DNA from: Candidatus Kuenenia stuttgartensis
Lineage (GTDB): Bacteria; Gemmatimonadota; Gemmatimonadetes; Gemmatimonadales; Gemmatimonadaceae
Assembly: GCA_943330235.2 (NCBI GenBank)
Contig: CALQGY020000003.1
Span: forward strand, 1-64,000
Reading direction: 5' to 3'
Length of the DNA stretch: 64,000 nt
The position numbers were made by a program, and so were the translations under genes. Below the pieces are notes generated by a model that ran no database searches, was not told the origin of the DNA, and saw only the letters and a program-made list of their open reading frames with translations. Shown here in pieces: positions 46,620-56,147 of the stretch (its first letter is position 1; each line of letters starts with the position of its first letter).

Positions 46620-47144
46620 TTACCAACCCGGCAGCAGGACGTACGCGGTCAGCAGCGCGATGGCCTGCCCGACCACGACGTCCCCCGGATAGTGCACCCC
46701 GAGCGCCACCCGCGAAAACCCGACCAGCAAGGCCAGTACCAGAAGCGGCACCGCCAACACGGGAAAGGCCCACGCAAAGCTCGCCGCAACGGCCATGGCC
46801 GCGCACGCATGGCCACTGGGGAACGAGAAGCGGTCCGGCACGCTGATCAGTGCGTTAAACGACATGCGCGCCGTGGGGCGCTCGCGACCGGCGAAACGTT
46901 TCACCACCTGCACCACCAAGTGCGAGACGGCGAGCACCAGCAGCGCGCGCCCGGCGATACCGGTCGTCACCGCCGGGAGCAGCAGCGCGAGGAGGCTGAG
47001 GCCGATGGATCCGCGCGCGCCACCAAGGTGCGTGCACGTCGTCCAGAAGCCGCGGAGCGGATGCGTGCGGCTCGCATCCAAGGCAAGTCGTACGAAGAGC
47101 GCGCGATCACGCGCGTCGAGTCGAGTCAGCAGCGGTGGCGTCAT
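46620..47144 (-). CDS. PAP2-family membrane phosphatase
   Basis: 174 residues from the ATG of MTPPLLTRLDARDRALFVRL. All three phosphatase motifs are present: KRFAGRERP, SFPSGHACAA and SRVALGVHYPGDVVVG. Five or so hydrophobic segments place it in the inner membrane. Bacterial PAP2 proteins of this size dephosphorylate undecaprenyl pyrophosphate or phosphatidic acid/phosphatidylglycerol phosphate; the substrate cannot be decided. It precedes the small hypothetical gene by 16 bp. Confidence 0.92.
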   Translation of the reverse strand: MTPPLLTRLDARDRALFVRLALDASRTHPLRGFWTTCTHLGGARGSIGLSLLALLLPAVTTGIAGRALLVLAVSHLVVQVVKRFAGRERPTARMSFNALISVPDRFSFPSGHACAAMAVAASFAWAFPVLAVPLLVLALLVGFSRVALGVHYPGDVVVGQAIALLTAYVLLPGW

Positions 47145-47242
47145 GAGGAGAGAAGCTGCCGCCCCTGTGTCGCGGGACGACCGCCGTCGCGAAACGAAGA
47201 CGTAACGCGGAACCAGCGGCCGACGGCATCCTCCCCCGTGAA

Positions 47243-48979
47243 CTACCGCATCGCCCGCGACAACGTGACATGGCCCAACCACTCCACCGACGGATCCGCG
47301 ATCAACTCCACCACATCGCCCGCGCCCGGCAGTGGCACCGTCAACAGCTGCGACGCCTCGGCCGCGACCTGCACGCGCACCGTCCGACGCACGCCGCGCG
47401 CATCGCGCACCACGAGCGTGAGCGGGGCGGCGAACGGCGCAAATGTCGCCCCCTGCGCTACCACCAGCACCAGCGACGAACTCTCGGCGCGCCACGTCCA
47501 CGTGATCTGCAGGTCCGCGTACCCCGGACGATGCAACCACTGCGCGAAGAACGGGGCCAGCGACGTACCGGCGCGCCGCTCGAAGGCGCGCCGCACCATA
47601 TCCGTGGTGGCAGTCCCGTATCGGTTCTCGCGCTGGTAGTCACGCAAGGCCCCGAAGAACACCGCATCCCCCAGCTTCGCCCGCAGCATGTGCAACACGA
47701 AGCCGCCTTTCTGGTAGCTGTTCGTGTTCAGCAACGTCACCGGATTCTCACCGCCCACGCTGTCCACCACCGGACGGTCGGCGACCACCGGCGCGGCGAG
47801 GATCTGCTCGCGAATGCGCCGCATTTCGGCGTGGAAGGCTGAATCGCCGCGACTGCGTTGCGTGTAGAGTGCGGCGAAATACGTCGCAAACCCCTCCGAC
47901 AGCCAGAGGTCGGGCCAGCGGCGCGGGGTCACGGCATTCCCAAACCACTGATGCGCCGTCTCGTGCGCGATGAGTCCCACGCCGAGCGTGTTTTCGCGAA
48001 AGGCCTTGTCCGAGTAGAAGATTGCGGTGGCGTTCTCCATGCCGCCAAAGCGCGTCGCCGACTGCACATGCGACAGATGCGTATACACGAATGGCCCCAC
48101 CAACGTCGCGAACGTGCGGACAATGCGCCCCGCCTCGCGGAAATTCCCGGGCATCGTGGGCGTCTCCTGCGGAAACGTCCACACAGACTGTGGCACGCAG
48201 CCTCCCGACATGGACGCGCCGCATGCCGTGCGCCCCAGCGACGTCTCTTGCAGCGTCGCCGCACCAATCACCATGAGGTACGTCGGAATCGGCTGCGCCA
48301 TGCGGAACGTCGTGGTCGCCCACTTCGTGTCCGACACGGTGGTCACCACGCGACGCAGCCGCGTCCCGTTTGCGACCACCGACAGCGCGGCCGGCGCATG
48401 CACCGTCCAGTTCACGGTCGCTTTGTCGCTCGGATGATCGATGGACGGAATCCAGAAGCGCGCGCGATTCGGCCAGTTATCCCCGAAGGCACTCCACCCG
48501 CGCGTCGAATCCTCGCGGATAATCAGGCCATCGCTTGGCGTGCCGTGATACCGCACGACGATGCGCAGCCGCGAACCATCCGCGCGCTGCAGCGGAATGC
48601 GAATGGCCAGACTATCACGCACCACCGCACGCAGCCGACCGTTCACCGTCACGGTGTCCACGGCGAGCCCCGTGAGATCCAGTCGGAGCGTATCAATACG
48701 CGGCGCCCGCGCGACAGTCAGCGCGGCCACCGCGCGGATCGCGCTTCCATGCAGCGGCAACGTGACGTCCAAATCGTAGTGCTGCACGTCGATGCCGGGC
48801 GCATACGGGAAGCGATCGCGCGGCCCGATCTCGGCCGCTCGCACGGCCGCTCGCACGGTCGCGGGCACCGCAGCGGACACCGACGACGCAGCGACCGCCG
48901 TCGTGGATTGCGCCGACAGCGATGTGGCCAGACACGCCGTGATCACGGCGCGACTCAGCAGCGTGCGCACAAAGATCAC
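47243..48979 (-). CDS. Secreted M1-family aminopeptidase
   Basis: 578 residues. Signal peptide IFVRTLLSRAVITACLATSLSAQ. The exopeptidase motif is FGGMENATAIFYSD near residue 311 and the zinc site is LIAHETAHQWFGNAVTPRRWPDLWLSEGFATYFAALY near 340 (HExxH plus Glu 18 residues on). The enzyme removes N-terminal amino acids from peptides outside the cytoplasm. It is shorter than classical PepN, lacking the large C-terminal helical domain. It overlaps the response regulator gene by 4 bp, so it is the last gene of the MscS-kinase-regulator operon. Confidence 0.94.
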   Translation of the reverse strand: MIFVRTLLSRAVITACLATSLSAQSTTAVAASSVSAAVPATVRAAVRAAEIGPRDRFPYAPGIDVQHYDLDVTLPLHGSAIRAVAALTVARAPRIDTLRLDLTGLAVDTVTVNGRLRAVVRDSLAIRIPLQRADGSRLRIVVRYHGTPSDGLIIREDSTRGWSAFGDNWPNRARFWIPSIDHPSDKATVNWTVHAPAALSVVANGTRLRRVVTTVSDTKWATTTFRMAQPIPTYLMVIGAATLQETSLGRTACGASMSGGCVPQSVWTFPQETPTMPGNFREAGRIVRTFATLVGPFVYTHLSHVQSATRFGGMENATAIFYSDKAFRENTLGVGLIAHETAHQWFGNAVTPRRWPDLWLSEGFATYFAALYTQRSRGDSAFHAEMRRIREQILAAPVVADRPVVDSVGGENPVTLLNTNSYQKGGFVLHMLRAKLGDAVFFGALRDYQRENRYGTATTDMVRRAFERRAGTSLAPFFAQWLHRPGYADLQITWTWRAESSSLVLVVAQGATFAPFAAPLTLVVRDARGVRRTVRVQVAAEASQLLTVPLPGAGDVVELIADPSVEWLGHVTLSRAMR

Positions 48980-49626
48980 GATTCCCCCACGAGTCCGGCC
49001 TCGAGCGCCAGACGTGTCAGTCCGGCCACGTTATGAATCTCGAGCTTACGCATCAGACTCTCGCGATGCGCCTCCACCGTGCGTCGACTGATGCCGAGTT
49101 CGGCGGCGATGGCTTTGTTGGTCAGGCCGCGTGCAACGCCGTCCAGCACATCGCGTTCGCGTGGCGTCAACGACTCCAGCAGATTGGCCGCCGACGGCGC
49201 GGCCGACGGTACGGCCAGCGCCAGCCGACGCACCACCGCTGGACTGAAGAACGTGCCGCCCGCATGCACCGCGCGAATCGCCGCCCGCAATTCTTCGCCG
49301 GCGCTGTCCTTGAGGATGTAGCCGTGCGTCCCAATGCGCATGCCTTCGCGTACGTACTCCGCCTGGTCATGCATGCTCAGCAGCAGCACGCGCGCCGAGG
49401 GGAGGAGCTCACGCAGCCGCGCAGCGGCCTTGAGCCCCGTCTCTTCCGGCATGGTGATGTCGAGCACGACGACATCTGGACGATGCAACACCGCCAGATC
49501 AACCGCCTCGCGTCCGTTCGCGGCCTCAGCGACCACCGTGAACCCGGGTTCGGCGTCGAGCACATGGCGAATGCCTTCACGCACGAGCGCGTGATCATCC
49601 GCCACCAGCACACGAATGTCGGTCAT
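48976..49626 (-). CDS. NarL/LuxR-type response regulator
   Basis: 216 residues. The receiver has IRVLVADDHALVREGI (acidic pair), phospho-acceptor Asp in DVVVLDITMPEETG near residue 54, the Ser switch in LLLSMHD and Lys in YILKDSAGEE. The output HTH is LTPRERDVLDGVARGLTNKAIAAELGISRRTVEAHRESLMRKL. It overlaps the kinase gene by 4 bp, so the kinase is almost certainly its partner. Targets are unknown; it may control its own operon. Confidence 0.95.
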   Translation of the reverse strand: MTDIRVLVADDHALVREGIRHVLDAEPGFTVVAEAANGREAVDLAVLHRPDVVVLDITMPEETGLKAAARLRELLPSARVLLLSMHDQAEYVREGMRIGTHGYILKDSAGEELRAAIRAVHAGGTFFSPAVVRRLALAVPSAAPSAANLLESLTPRERDVLDGVARGLTNKAIAAELGISRRTVEAHRESLMRKLEIHNVAGLTRLALEAGLVGES

Positions 49627-51416
49627 GCCACCACCTCCGTCGCGTGGGTCATGCGGGGCAAGCGCAGGGTCACCTCACCGCCCTTGGCGGCGTTCCGGAA
49701 TTCCACCGCGCCACCGACGGCGTGCATGCGTTCCCGCATGCCGGTCAACCCCATGCGCCCCTCGACCTCGCGGACGCGTCCCTCGCGCGTCGTGGAAAAT
49801 CCGCGTCCGTTATCCCGTGCCACGATCAAGATCTCTCCGCTGGAGACAGACAACTCGACATCCACCGCGCTGCCGCCGGAATGGCGGGCCACGTTCGACA
49901 AGGCTTCCTGTAGGGCGCGAAAGAGCGCCAGCTCCGCTTCCGGCGCCACCTGCGGCACCGCATCGGGCGCCGCCAGTGTGGCGCGAATGCCGCTGCGTTC
50001 CGTGAAATCGGTGATGAGCGAACGCAGCGCCGGCACCAGTCCTAAATCATCCAGCAGCGACGGGCGCAGATCACTCGTGACCTGTCGAATGCTGGCGATG
50101 CCCTGATCGACCATGGCGAGCAAGCGATCGAGTCGCGCGGACGCGGTGGGCACCAGCGACGAGCGCAGCGCTTCGAGTTGCATCTTCACCGCGGAGAAGA
50201 CCTGTGCCGTTTCGTCGTGCAACTCACGCGAGAGGCGACGGCGTTCATCTTCGTGCTGCCGGACCATCTGCGTGGACAGCCGCTCCAGCGCGGTGGTGCG
50301 CGCCGCCAGCTGGCGATCGAGTTCAAACTGCTCAAGCGCAGCACCCACCTGTTGGCCGAGCGCGAGCAGAAAATCGTCATCGAGCGCAGTGAACGGATTA
50401 CGCACGTCGCCCGCCATCACCAGCGCGCCCACCAACCCCGCCGTAGTGGCGACGGGAAGCGCGGCAATGAAGGGAAACTCGCCGACAATGGCCACCACCT
50501 GCGGACGACGCGTGGCGCGCATGCGCTCCAACGCCTCCGCCACCTGCGCGTGCGGCGTCGCGCTTTGCCACGCGGCACAACTGCCCGAGGCTCGCACGAA
50601 TCGGCCGTGTACCCCGTCGCGGTCGCCACCGCCATCGAAGAGAAACATGGCGGTACCGCGGACGCCCGGCAGCGTGAGTGGGCGCGACAACAGCAGTTCC
50701 ATCGGATCGGCCTGCGCGTCGCGGCGCTGCAGGTCCCCCGAGAGCGCCGAGAGCGCGCGCACACCGCGCGCCAGATCGTCGAGCACCAGCATTACCAGCC
50801 CCGCGCCAACCAACAGTTCGAAGCAGATGTCGAGGTAGTAGCCCCACGGCGTCCAAGCCCCCCGCGCGCGGAGGAACGGATAGTCGAGATGGTGCAGGCC
50901 CCACGCGAAGAACGCCAGCGCCAACAGACGGGCACCCGGCGAGTAGGCGACGCGGTGGTGATTCCAGAATACCCATCCCGTCCACGCCGTGGCGCTACTC
51001 AGAAAGAGCACCGCCGGCAGCGCCGCCCACAAAAAGTGGTCGAGCTGATAGATGGCGATGAACGACCACATCGGCGGGAACAGCGCGAAGAACAAATAGC
51101 GCAGCCGCGTGGGGGGTTGCTTGAGAAACACCAACGAGGCCCAGAGCAGTACGAGGGCGGTCCAGCCCGTCGTCACCTGATGCCAATACAACCAGACGCG
51201 CTCATTCGTCAGCAGAAAGCTGAGGATACACAGCAGGCGCGCCATGTAGATGCCCCACGCCACGGCAAACCACCCGAACCACGGGCGCTGATACCGCGCG
51301 TAGAGGTGCGCACAGAGCGCTGCGAGCCCGGTCGTGATGGCACCTTGCAGCAACGTGGCCGCCAACTCGGTGTCGAGCAGCACGTGCGGCGTATTGACCA
51401 ACGAGGTTTGTATCAT
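49623..51416 (-). CDS. Membrane sensor histidine kinase (HisKA_3 class)
   Basis: 597 residues from the ATG overlapping the MscS stop (ATGA); the track start is 54 codons too early. Roughly seven hydrophobic segments fill residues 20-230 (for example GWFAVAWGIYMARLLCILSFLLT), a 7TM-like sensor with conserved His/Trp. A GAF-like domain covers about 260-380 (GEFPFIAALPVATTAGLVGALVMAGD). The dimerisation/phospho-His box is RRRLSRELHDETAQVFSAVKMQLEALR near 395, and the ATPase has ALQEALSNVARHSG and DNGRGF...GLTGMRERM. Class and partner fit NarL-type two-component systems. Confidence 0.93.
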   Translation of the reverse strand: MIQTSLVNTPHVLLDTELAATLLQGAITTGLAALCAHLYARYQRPWFGWFAVAWGIYMARLLCILSFLLTNERVWLYWHQVTTGWTALVLLWASLVFLKQPPTRLRYLFFALFPPMWSFIAIYQLDHFLWAALPAVLFLSSATAWTGWVFWNHHRVAYSPGARLLALAFFAWGLHHLDYPFLRARGAWTPWGYYLDICFELLVGAGLVMLVLDDLARGVRALSALSGDLQRRDAQADPMELLLSRPLTLPGVRGTAMFLFDGGGDRDGVHGRFVRASGSCAAWQSATPHAQVAEALERMRATRRPQVVAIVGEFPFIAALPVATTAGLVGALVMAGDVRNPFTALDDDFLLALGQQVGAALEQFELDRQLAARTTALERLSTQMVRQHEDERRRLSRELHDETAQVFSAVKMQLEALRSSLVPTASARLDRLLAMVDQGIASIRQVTSDLRPSLLDDLGLVPALRSLITDFTERSGIRATLAAPDAVPQVAPEAELALFRALQEALSNVARHSGGSAVDVELSVSSGEILIVARDNGRGFSTTREGRVREVEGRMGLTGMRERMHAVGGAVEFRNAAKGGEVTLRLPRMTHATEVVA

Positions 51417-53083
51417 TCGGCCGCTGATCGCATCGTCGCATCCGGTGGCGATCCGTGATAGACCGTGCGCGACGGTAGTGCAACGGTCGACCCGTTGCGT
51501 TCGACAATGCGCAGGAACTCCATCAGCAAGCGATGACGGATGGTGAGAAATTCCCCCCAGTCTTGGGTCTCGAACCACGCCATCACGCGCAAGCGAATCG
51601 CGGAGTCCGTGAAGCCCACGACGTGCACACGCACCGCGTCCGGCCAGATCACCGGATGGGCGCGGAGGGCCGCCTCAATCTCATCACGGATCTGGTCGAT
51701 GCAGTCGGGCGCCGTCCCGTGCGCCAGATCCATGTCGGTCCGCAGGAACATTCGATCACGCTCGCCGAACGTCTCAATGCGTTCATCCGCGAGGCGGCCG
51801 TTGGGAATGCGCACCACCGTGCGATCGTTCGTGCGAAAGCTCGTCGAACGCAGACCAATGCGTTCAATCGTTCCTTCCGTCGCGCCCGCTCGAACCCAAT
51901 CCCCGACACGGAACGCCCGATCGGCCGCGAGGGAGACCGAGCCGAACAGATGTTCAACAGTTTTCTGCGCAGCCAGTGCCACAGCAATACCGCCGATGCC
52001 GAGACCGGCCAACAGCGTCCCGACGGGATAGCCGAACTGCGACAACGTCACGAGTATCGCGACAATCACGAGCGTGATGCGCAGGAAATTGCCCAGTAAT
52101 GGCACGAGCGTGCGGGCCTGCGCTCCGTCTCCGGACTCCCAGACGGCGTTCTCCAAATGATGCTGCGCCAGTCGTATCACGCGCAGCAGGCCCCAGAACA
52201 GCGAGATCAGTACGAGACCGCGCGACGCATGCTGGATGAAGTCAAAGAGCCGAACGTTCAGTTCGAGCAGCCCCAGCACCGGTTCAATCGCGAGTGCAAG
52301 GATCGACAACTGTACCGGCCCGCGTACGTTGGCGACCAAGCTGTTATCCCAGTCGGAGCTCGTTCTGGCGGCGAGACGCCCCAGCAGCCCGCGCACCGCG
52401 CCGCTCGCCAGCCACGACAGCAGGAGCAGCAGCGGCAGCGCCAGCGCGAGCCCCATCCACTGCCAGTAAAACACATGCCACGGCCCCTCACGCATCAACG
52501 CGGGGGACAGATGATCGCGCAGCCATGGCGCACCGAGGTTGTCATACCACTCGTCGACCGAGGCCACGGTGGCCGCCGAGAACCCCCAATGCGGCGGTGC
52601 GTTACCGCCGAGTCGGACCAGACGGACGGGGAGTTCCACGCCGCGCAGTCCGGGAATCGTGCCAATGACATCCCCCGACGGATCACCATCGAGCGTGTCG
52701 CCACGCGCGAGCGGCGAGAGGGTGGAGAGATCAATCTTGAGCCGCTGATCGAGCACAACCTGTAAGCGGCGGGCAAGCAGAGGCCCCTCGTCACGTGCAC
52801 CGGCGGGCAGCGCGAGGAAGGCGGCGGCCGCGCTCCAATCCTGTGCCTTGGCGAGCCGGAGGTACTCCTGCAGCGCTGCCCGAGGAGAGAGGGCCGAGAC
52901 GCCGCCGTTGGCCGTTTCGACCGCGGCCGGCGTGCTCTGGAAGACAAACTCCTGCGCGCCGGCCGACAACGGCGACGACAGAGCGGCCAATGCGGTTACC
53001 ACCGCGGCCGCAACGAACGACAAGACGGTGGGCTGCCGCGTGGACCGCGGCGCATGGCCCTGCACGATGACTGGGTGATGCAT
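51413..53083 (-). CDS. MscS-family mechanosensitive channel with periplasmic N-terminal domain
   Basis: 556 residues from the ATG of MHHPVIVQGHAPRS; signal peptide TVLSFVAAAVVTALAALSSPLSAGAQ. About 150 exported residues (LQEYLRLAKAQDWSAAAAFLALPAGA...) precede four membrane segments. The pore helix is VGTLLAGLGIGGIAVALAAQKTVEHLFGSVSLAADRAFRVGDWV, with the Gly/Ala packing of MscS TM3 and the following beta domain. GATEGTIERIGLRSTSFRTNDRTVVRIPNGRL completes the MscS core. It opens on membrane tension or gates small solutes. First gene of the four-gene operon with kinase, regulator and aminopeptidase. Confidence 0.94.
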   Translation of the reverse strand: MHHPVIVQGHAPRSTRQPTVLSFVAAAVVTALAALSSPLSAGAQEFVFQSTPAAVETANGGVSALSPRAALQEYLRLAKAQDWSAAAAFLALPAGARDEGPLLARRLQVVLDQRLKIDLSTLSPLARGDTLDGDPSGDVIGTIPGLRGVELPVRLVRLGGNAPPHWGFSAATVASVDEWYDNLGAPWLRDHLSPALMREGPWHVFYWQWMGLALALPLLLLLSWLASGAVRGLLGRLAARTSSDWDNSLVANVRGPVQLSILALAIEPVLGLLELNVRLFDFIQHASRGLVLISLFWGLLRVIRLAQHHLENAVWESGDGAQARTLVPLLGNFLRITLVIVAILVTLSQFGYPVGTLLAGLGIGGIAVALAAQKTVEHLFGSVSLAADRAFRVGDWVRAGATEGTIERIGLRSTSFRTNDRTVVRIPNGRLADERIETFGERDRMFLRTDMDLAHGTAPDCIDQIRDEIEAALRAHPVIWPDAVRVHVVGFTDSAIRLRVMAWFETQDWGEFLTIRHRLLMEFLRIVERNGSTVALPSRTVYHGSPPDATMRSAAE

Positions 53084-53123
53084 GCCGAAAGGTAGCGTCG
53101 AACGACGACCGGCAACCACCAAG

Positions 53124-53196
53124 TGCCCCGGCTGGGACTCGAACCCAGGACCTACGGCTTAAAAGGCCGCTGCTCTACCAACTGAGCTACCGGAGC
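53124..53196 (-). tRNA. tRNA-Lys (anticodon TTT)
   Basis: Read on the minus strand, GCTCCGG pairs with CCGGGGC as acceptor stem (one G-U pair), discriminator A. The D arm is TAGCTCAGTTGGTAGAGC, the anticodon loop is CCTTTTAAG with TTT at 53163-53161, and the T arm is CTGGGTTCGAGTCCCAG. CCA is not encoded. It lies 41 bp upstream of the MscS start on the same strand. Confidence 0.97.
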
Positions 53197-53266
53197 GAGC
53201 CGCACGAACTGAGCGGCCGTCGCGGAATTTAGCAGAGTCGCGCCAAAGCCGAAGGGGGGAACGCAA

Positions 53267-53303
53267 CCTCCTGCGAATTCGCGTGCGGCGAATTCGCAGG
53301 AGG
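53267..53303. other. Perfect 16-bp inverted repeat with 5-nt loop
   Basis: CCTCCTGCGAATTCGC and GCGAATTCGCAGGAGG flank GTGCG. It begins 4 bp after the stop of the minus-strand lipoprotein gene and lies 70 bp before tRNA-Lys. Without a T-run on either side it is not a classical terminator, but it would make a very stable hairpin at the mRNA 3' end. Next to it GCGAATCA is repeated twice. Confidence 0.75.
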
Positions 53304-53307
53304 CGAA

Positions 53308-54741
53308 TCAGCGAATCAGCGTGATCGCGCGGGCGGAGAAGGTCGCGCCGTCCCCTGCGCCGCCGCTGACGGCCTCAAGGCGAACCGTCTGCGCGTCCAC
53401 GAGCTGCACCAGCAACACGCGATCCGCCCGCCCCATGCGGACCTCATCGTCGGTCGCGTACAGGTGGTACCGCACGAGGCCGCGCGCCACATCGATGTCG
53501 GCCGGGTCGGGATCTTCCCACGCCACCGCACGAATACCCTGCAGCCCCAGCGCTGACGTGAGGGCGCTGCCCAGTGCCACGCGAATCTGCCCGGGGCGCT
53601 CCGCGTCATAGGCAAACGTGAGCGCAACCGGCGCCAGAGCCTCCATCGGATCGACCTCGGCCAGCTGCGTCGCGCTCCGCGTCATCAGGAACTGCGACGC
53701 ATTCGCGGTCAGCGATGGGCCTGCCGCGGTAATCGCGGACGCATCAAACCACGTCCCGACCAGGCGACCCGCCCGGTCGAAGTCGATACGGCCCGCCAGA
53801 TCGGGCGCCGACCGACGCACCAATCCGTACGCCGCCGAGCGCACAGAGTCGGCGAGATACTGCACGAAGAAGGTCGCCGTGCGCCGCGCGCCATAGCGTT
53901 CGGGGCGAGCAAAGTTCTCGCGCTGCATCGCCGCATCCAGCACCCGGACGCGCAACGCCGCGTCACCGCCGAGGCTCGTCCCCAGCAGGTCGCCGCTCTG
54001 CACAATGCCGCCAACCCACAGCGAGGGCACGAGCGTAAGCCCGCTCAGGCGGATGCGGATCTGATCGCGCACCCGCAGCGTGATCGTGCCCGCCGTCGCG
54101 TCAACCTCGGTGATCAGTCCATCGGCGACCGCGCGGACCGCCTGCGCGCCCGCGCGCGTGACCAACACGGCATCCGCCGACGGCAGCGCATCGTCGGCGC
54201 CAAAGGTGCCCAGTGGCAGAATGGCGGCGATCTGGCTCCGGTCAATCGGCAGCGCCGAGAGGGTCAGGCGCGACGTGCCGCCGAAGTGCGCGAGATCACG
54301 CCATGCGCGAGCCACAAACGTCACCGATGGCGCGGCGACAGCAACGAGCGTGGCGCTCACCCTCTGTTCGGCCACCATCGTGTCGCGCTGCGCCAGCACC
54401 CAACGCCCCGCCGCGGCAATCCCCTGCGCATCGCTGGAGATCAACACCGGCGCCTGCGCCGCCCGCTCGAAGCGGACGACCGCGCCGGCAACCGGCCGGG
54501 ACTCGGCATCCAGCACGCGCACACGGAGCACGTTGTCCAGCGTATCGCCCATCCACCCGTCAAACGGCTGATCCGGCGAGGCGACCGCATCAACACGAAC
54601 CACCTGTGTCGCGGCCTGCGAAAATTGTGATGCAGGAGCCGTGGGTGTGACGGCGGTCACGTCGCCAGGGGCGCACGCGCTCAGCACACTCAGCGCGCTC
54701 AGCAACATCCCGCCCATGAAGGTCCCACGCATCTTCGGCAT
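53308..54741 (-). CDS. Hypothetical lipoprotein with Ig-like N-terminal domain
   Basis: 477 residues from the ATG of MPKMRGTFMGG; the track start is 14 codons earlier. LLSALSVLSACAPG is a lipobox. After a Thr/Ala/Pro linker, residues of about 60-150 (TLDNVLRVRVLDAESRPVAGAVVRFERAAQAPVLISSDAQGIAAAGRWVLAQ) have the bacterial Ig-like (Big_1-type) pattern common in surface proteins. The rest (SADAVLVTRAGAQAVRAVADGLITEVDATAGTITLRV and further strands) is beta-rich without a recognised family. Probably an envelope-surface protein; no enzyme motif is visible. Confidence 0.8.
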   Translation of the reverse strand: MPKMRGTFMGGMLLSALSVLSACAPGDVTAVTPTAPASQFSQAATQVVRVDAVASPDQPFDGWMGDTLDNVLRVRVLDAESRPVAGAVVRFERAAQAPVLISSDAQGIAAAGRWVLAQRDTMVAEQRVSATLVAVAAPSVTFVARAWRDLAHFGGTSRLTLSALPIDRSQIAAILPLGTFGADDALPSADAVLVTRAGAQAVRAVADGLITEVDATAGTITLRVRDQIRIRLSGLTLVPSLWVGGIVQSGDLLGTSLGGDAALRVRVLDAAMQRENFARPERYGARRTATFFVQYLADSVRSAAYGLVRRSAPDLAGRIDFDRAGRLVGTWFDASAITAAGPSLTANASQFLMTRSATQLAEVDPMEALAPVALTFAYDAERPGQIRVALGSALTSALGLQGIRAVAWEDPDPADIDVARGLVRYHLYATDDEVRMGRADRVLLVQLVDAQTVRLEAVSGGAGDGATFSARAITLIR

Positions 54742-54908
54742 GCGTGTGAGTGTCGTCCACGCGGCGCGCGAGTTCAACGCCAACGTGCGCCAGAAGTGTG
54801 ATAACCGTCACACCCCGATACGCGACCTGAGGGTTTGGGACGAAGTATGCCGAGAGTGTGACAGTGTCGAATCCGCACCGGCGCGGTCGACGGGGCGTGC
54901 GCGCGGGT

Positions 54909-56147
54909 TTAAACGGTCCGCGCCTGCAGTCGGAGATAGTCGGCGATGAGTGCATCCCACACGACGTCCCACGTTTTATACGCGGCGAACGCCAGCGCCG
55001 CCGTGCGCGCACGCGCCAGCCGGTCGCGATCATCCACGAGCGCAATCAAGGCGTTGGCCATCGGCTGCGGATCGCCGGGCGCGACCACCCATCCGCGATC
55101 GGGCAGCAGCTGTTCGCGCGTCGGTCCGACGTCCACGCCAACGACCGGCACCCCTGACGCCATCGCCTCCAGCAGCACATTGCCGAAGGTGTCCGTCACC
55201 GACGGGAACAGAAAGACATCGGCCGAGGCATAGGCCGCACTGAGGGCATCACCTCCCAGCGCGCCGGGCAGCCAGCTGTCCGGCGGGGCCAGCCGTCGCA
55301 CCTCGCTCGCGTACGGGCCGTCGCCTACGGCCGCGAAGCGCACGCGTCCCGGGCGCGCCGCCACGGCGCGACGCACCGCTTCGAGGCCAACGTCGAGTCC
55401 CTTCTCCGCGGCTAACCGTCCGACGTACGCGATGACCAGCGTGTCATCGGTCGCCCCCATCGCATCGCGTACTGCCGCCGAACGGTACGTCGGCGAAAAA
55501 CGAGACACATCCACCCCGCGCGACCACACCGTGGTGTTCGCAAAGCCCTGCGCATTCACCTCGTCCACGATGGACTGCGTCGGACAGTAGGTCCGCAATC
55601 CACCGTTGTGAAACCAGCGGAGGAACGCCCACCCCGGCCGAGCCAGCGCACCAAGGCGATAGTACTTCGCGTAGGCGGTGAAACTCGTGTGATACGACGA
55701 CACGAACGGGACCCCGAGCGAACGCGCAGCCGAGCGCCCGGCCAGCCCCACGCCGAACTCCGTCGCGGCATGCACCAGCGTGGGGGCGAAGTCCGCGAGA
55801 TCGCGCCGCACGCGCCCGGCCGAGGGCCACGCCATACGCAGTTGCTCGTAGGCCCAGAACGGAACGCTCGGGTAGCGCAGCACCGACGTCCGAGGCGCGG
55901 GCGCCGTGATAGCGGCGGCAACATCGGGATCATCAATGGTGAACACCCGCGCCGTCCCGCCGCGTTCTTCGACCGCCCGCACCAAGCGCTCCAGCGTACG
56001 CGCCACGCCATTCACCTGCGGGGCGTAGGTGTCGGTGAAGAGGGCGAGCCGGAGCGCCGACGCATCGAGCACCGGTCGTGCATTCACCGGCGCATTGCTG
56101 GGCGCATTGCTGGGCGCATTGCTGGGCGCGTCAATGTGCGCGGTCAT
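54909..56147 (-). CDS. Family 4 glycosyltransferase (GT-B)
   Basis: 412 residues from the ATG overlapping the deacetylase stop (ATGA). The N-terminus carries a NAPSNAPSNAP repeat coded by 12-bp units. The donor/acceptor domains are typical of PimB/MgtA-like enzymes: ALFTDTYAPQVNGVARTLERLV, VHAATEFGVGLAGRSAARSLGVPFVSSYHTSF, VIAYVGRLAAEKGLD, RFAAVGDGPYASEVR and the nucleotide-sugar motif VFLFPSVTDTFGNVLLEAMASGVPVVG (Glu-x7-Glu). It transfers a sugar from an NDP donor to a lipid or glycan. Last gene of a three-gene operon with a deacetylase and another GT4. Confidence 0.92.
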   Translation of the reverse strand: MTAHIDAPSNAPSNAPSNAPVNARPVLDASALRLALFTDTYAPQVNGVARTLERLVRAVEERGGTARVFTIDDPDVAAAITAPAPRTSVLRYPSVPFWAYEQLRMAWPSAGRVRRDLADFAPTLVHAATEFGVGLAGRSAARSLGVPFVSSYHTSFTAYAKYYRLGALARPGWAFLRWFHNGGLRTYCPTQSIVDEVNAQGFANTTVWSRGVDVSRFSPTYRSAAVRDAMGATDDTLVIAYVGRLAAEKGLDVGLEAVRRAVAARPGRVRFAAVGDGPYASEVRRLAPPDSWLPGALGGDALSAAYASADVFLFPSVTDTFGNVLLEAMASGVPVVGVDVGPTREQLLPDRGWVVAPGDPQPMANALIALVDDRDRLARARTAALAFAAYKTWDVVWDALIADYLRLQARTV

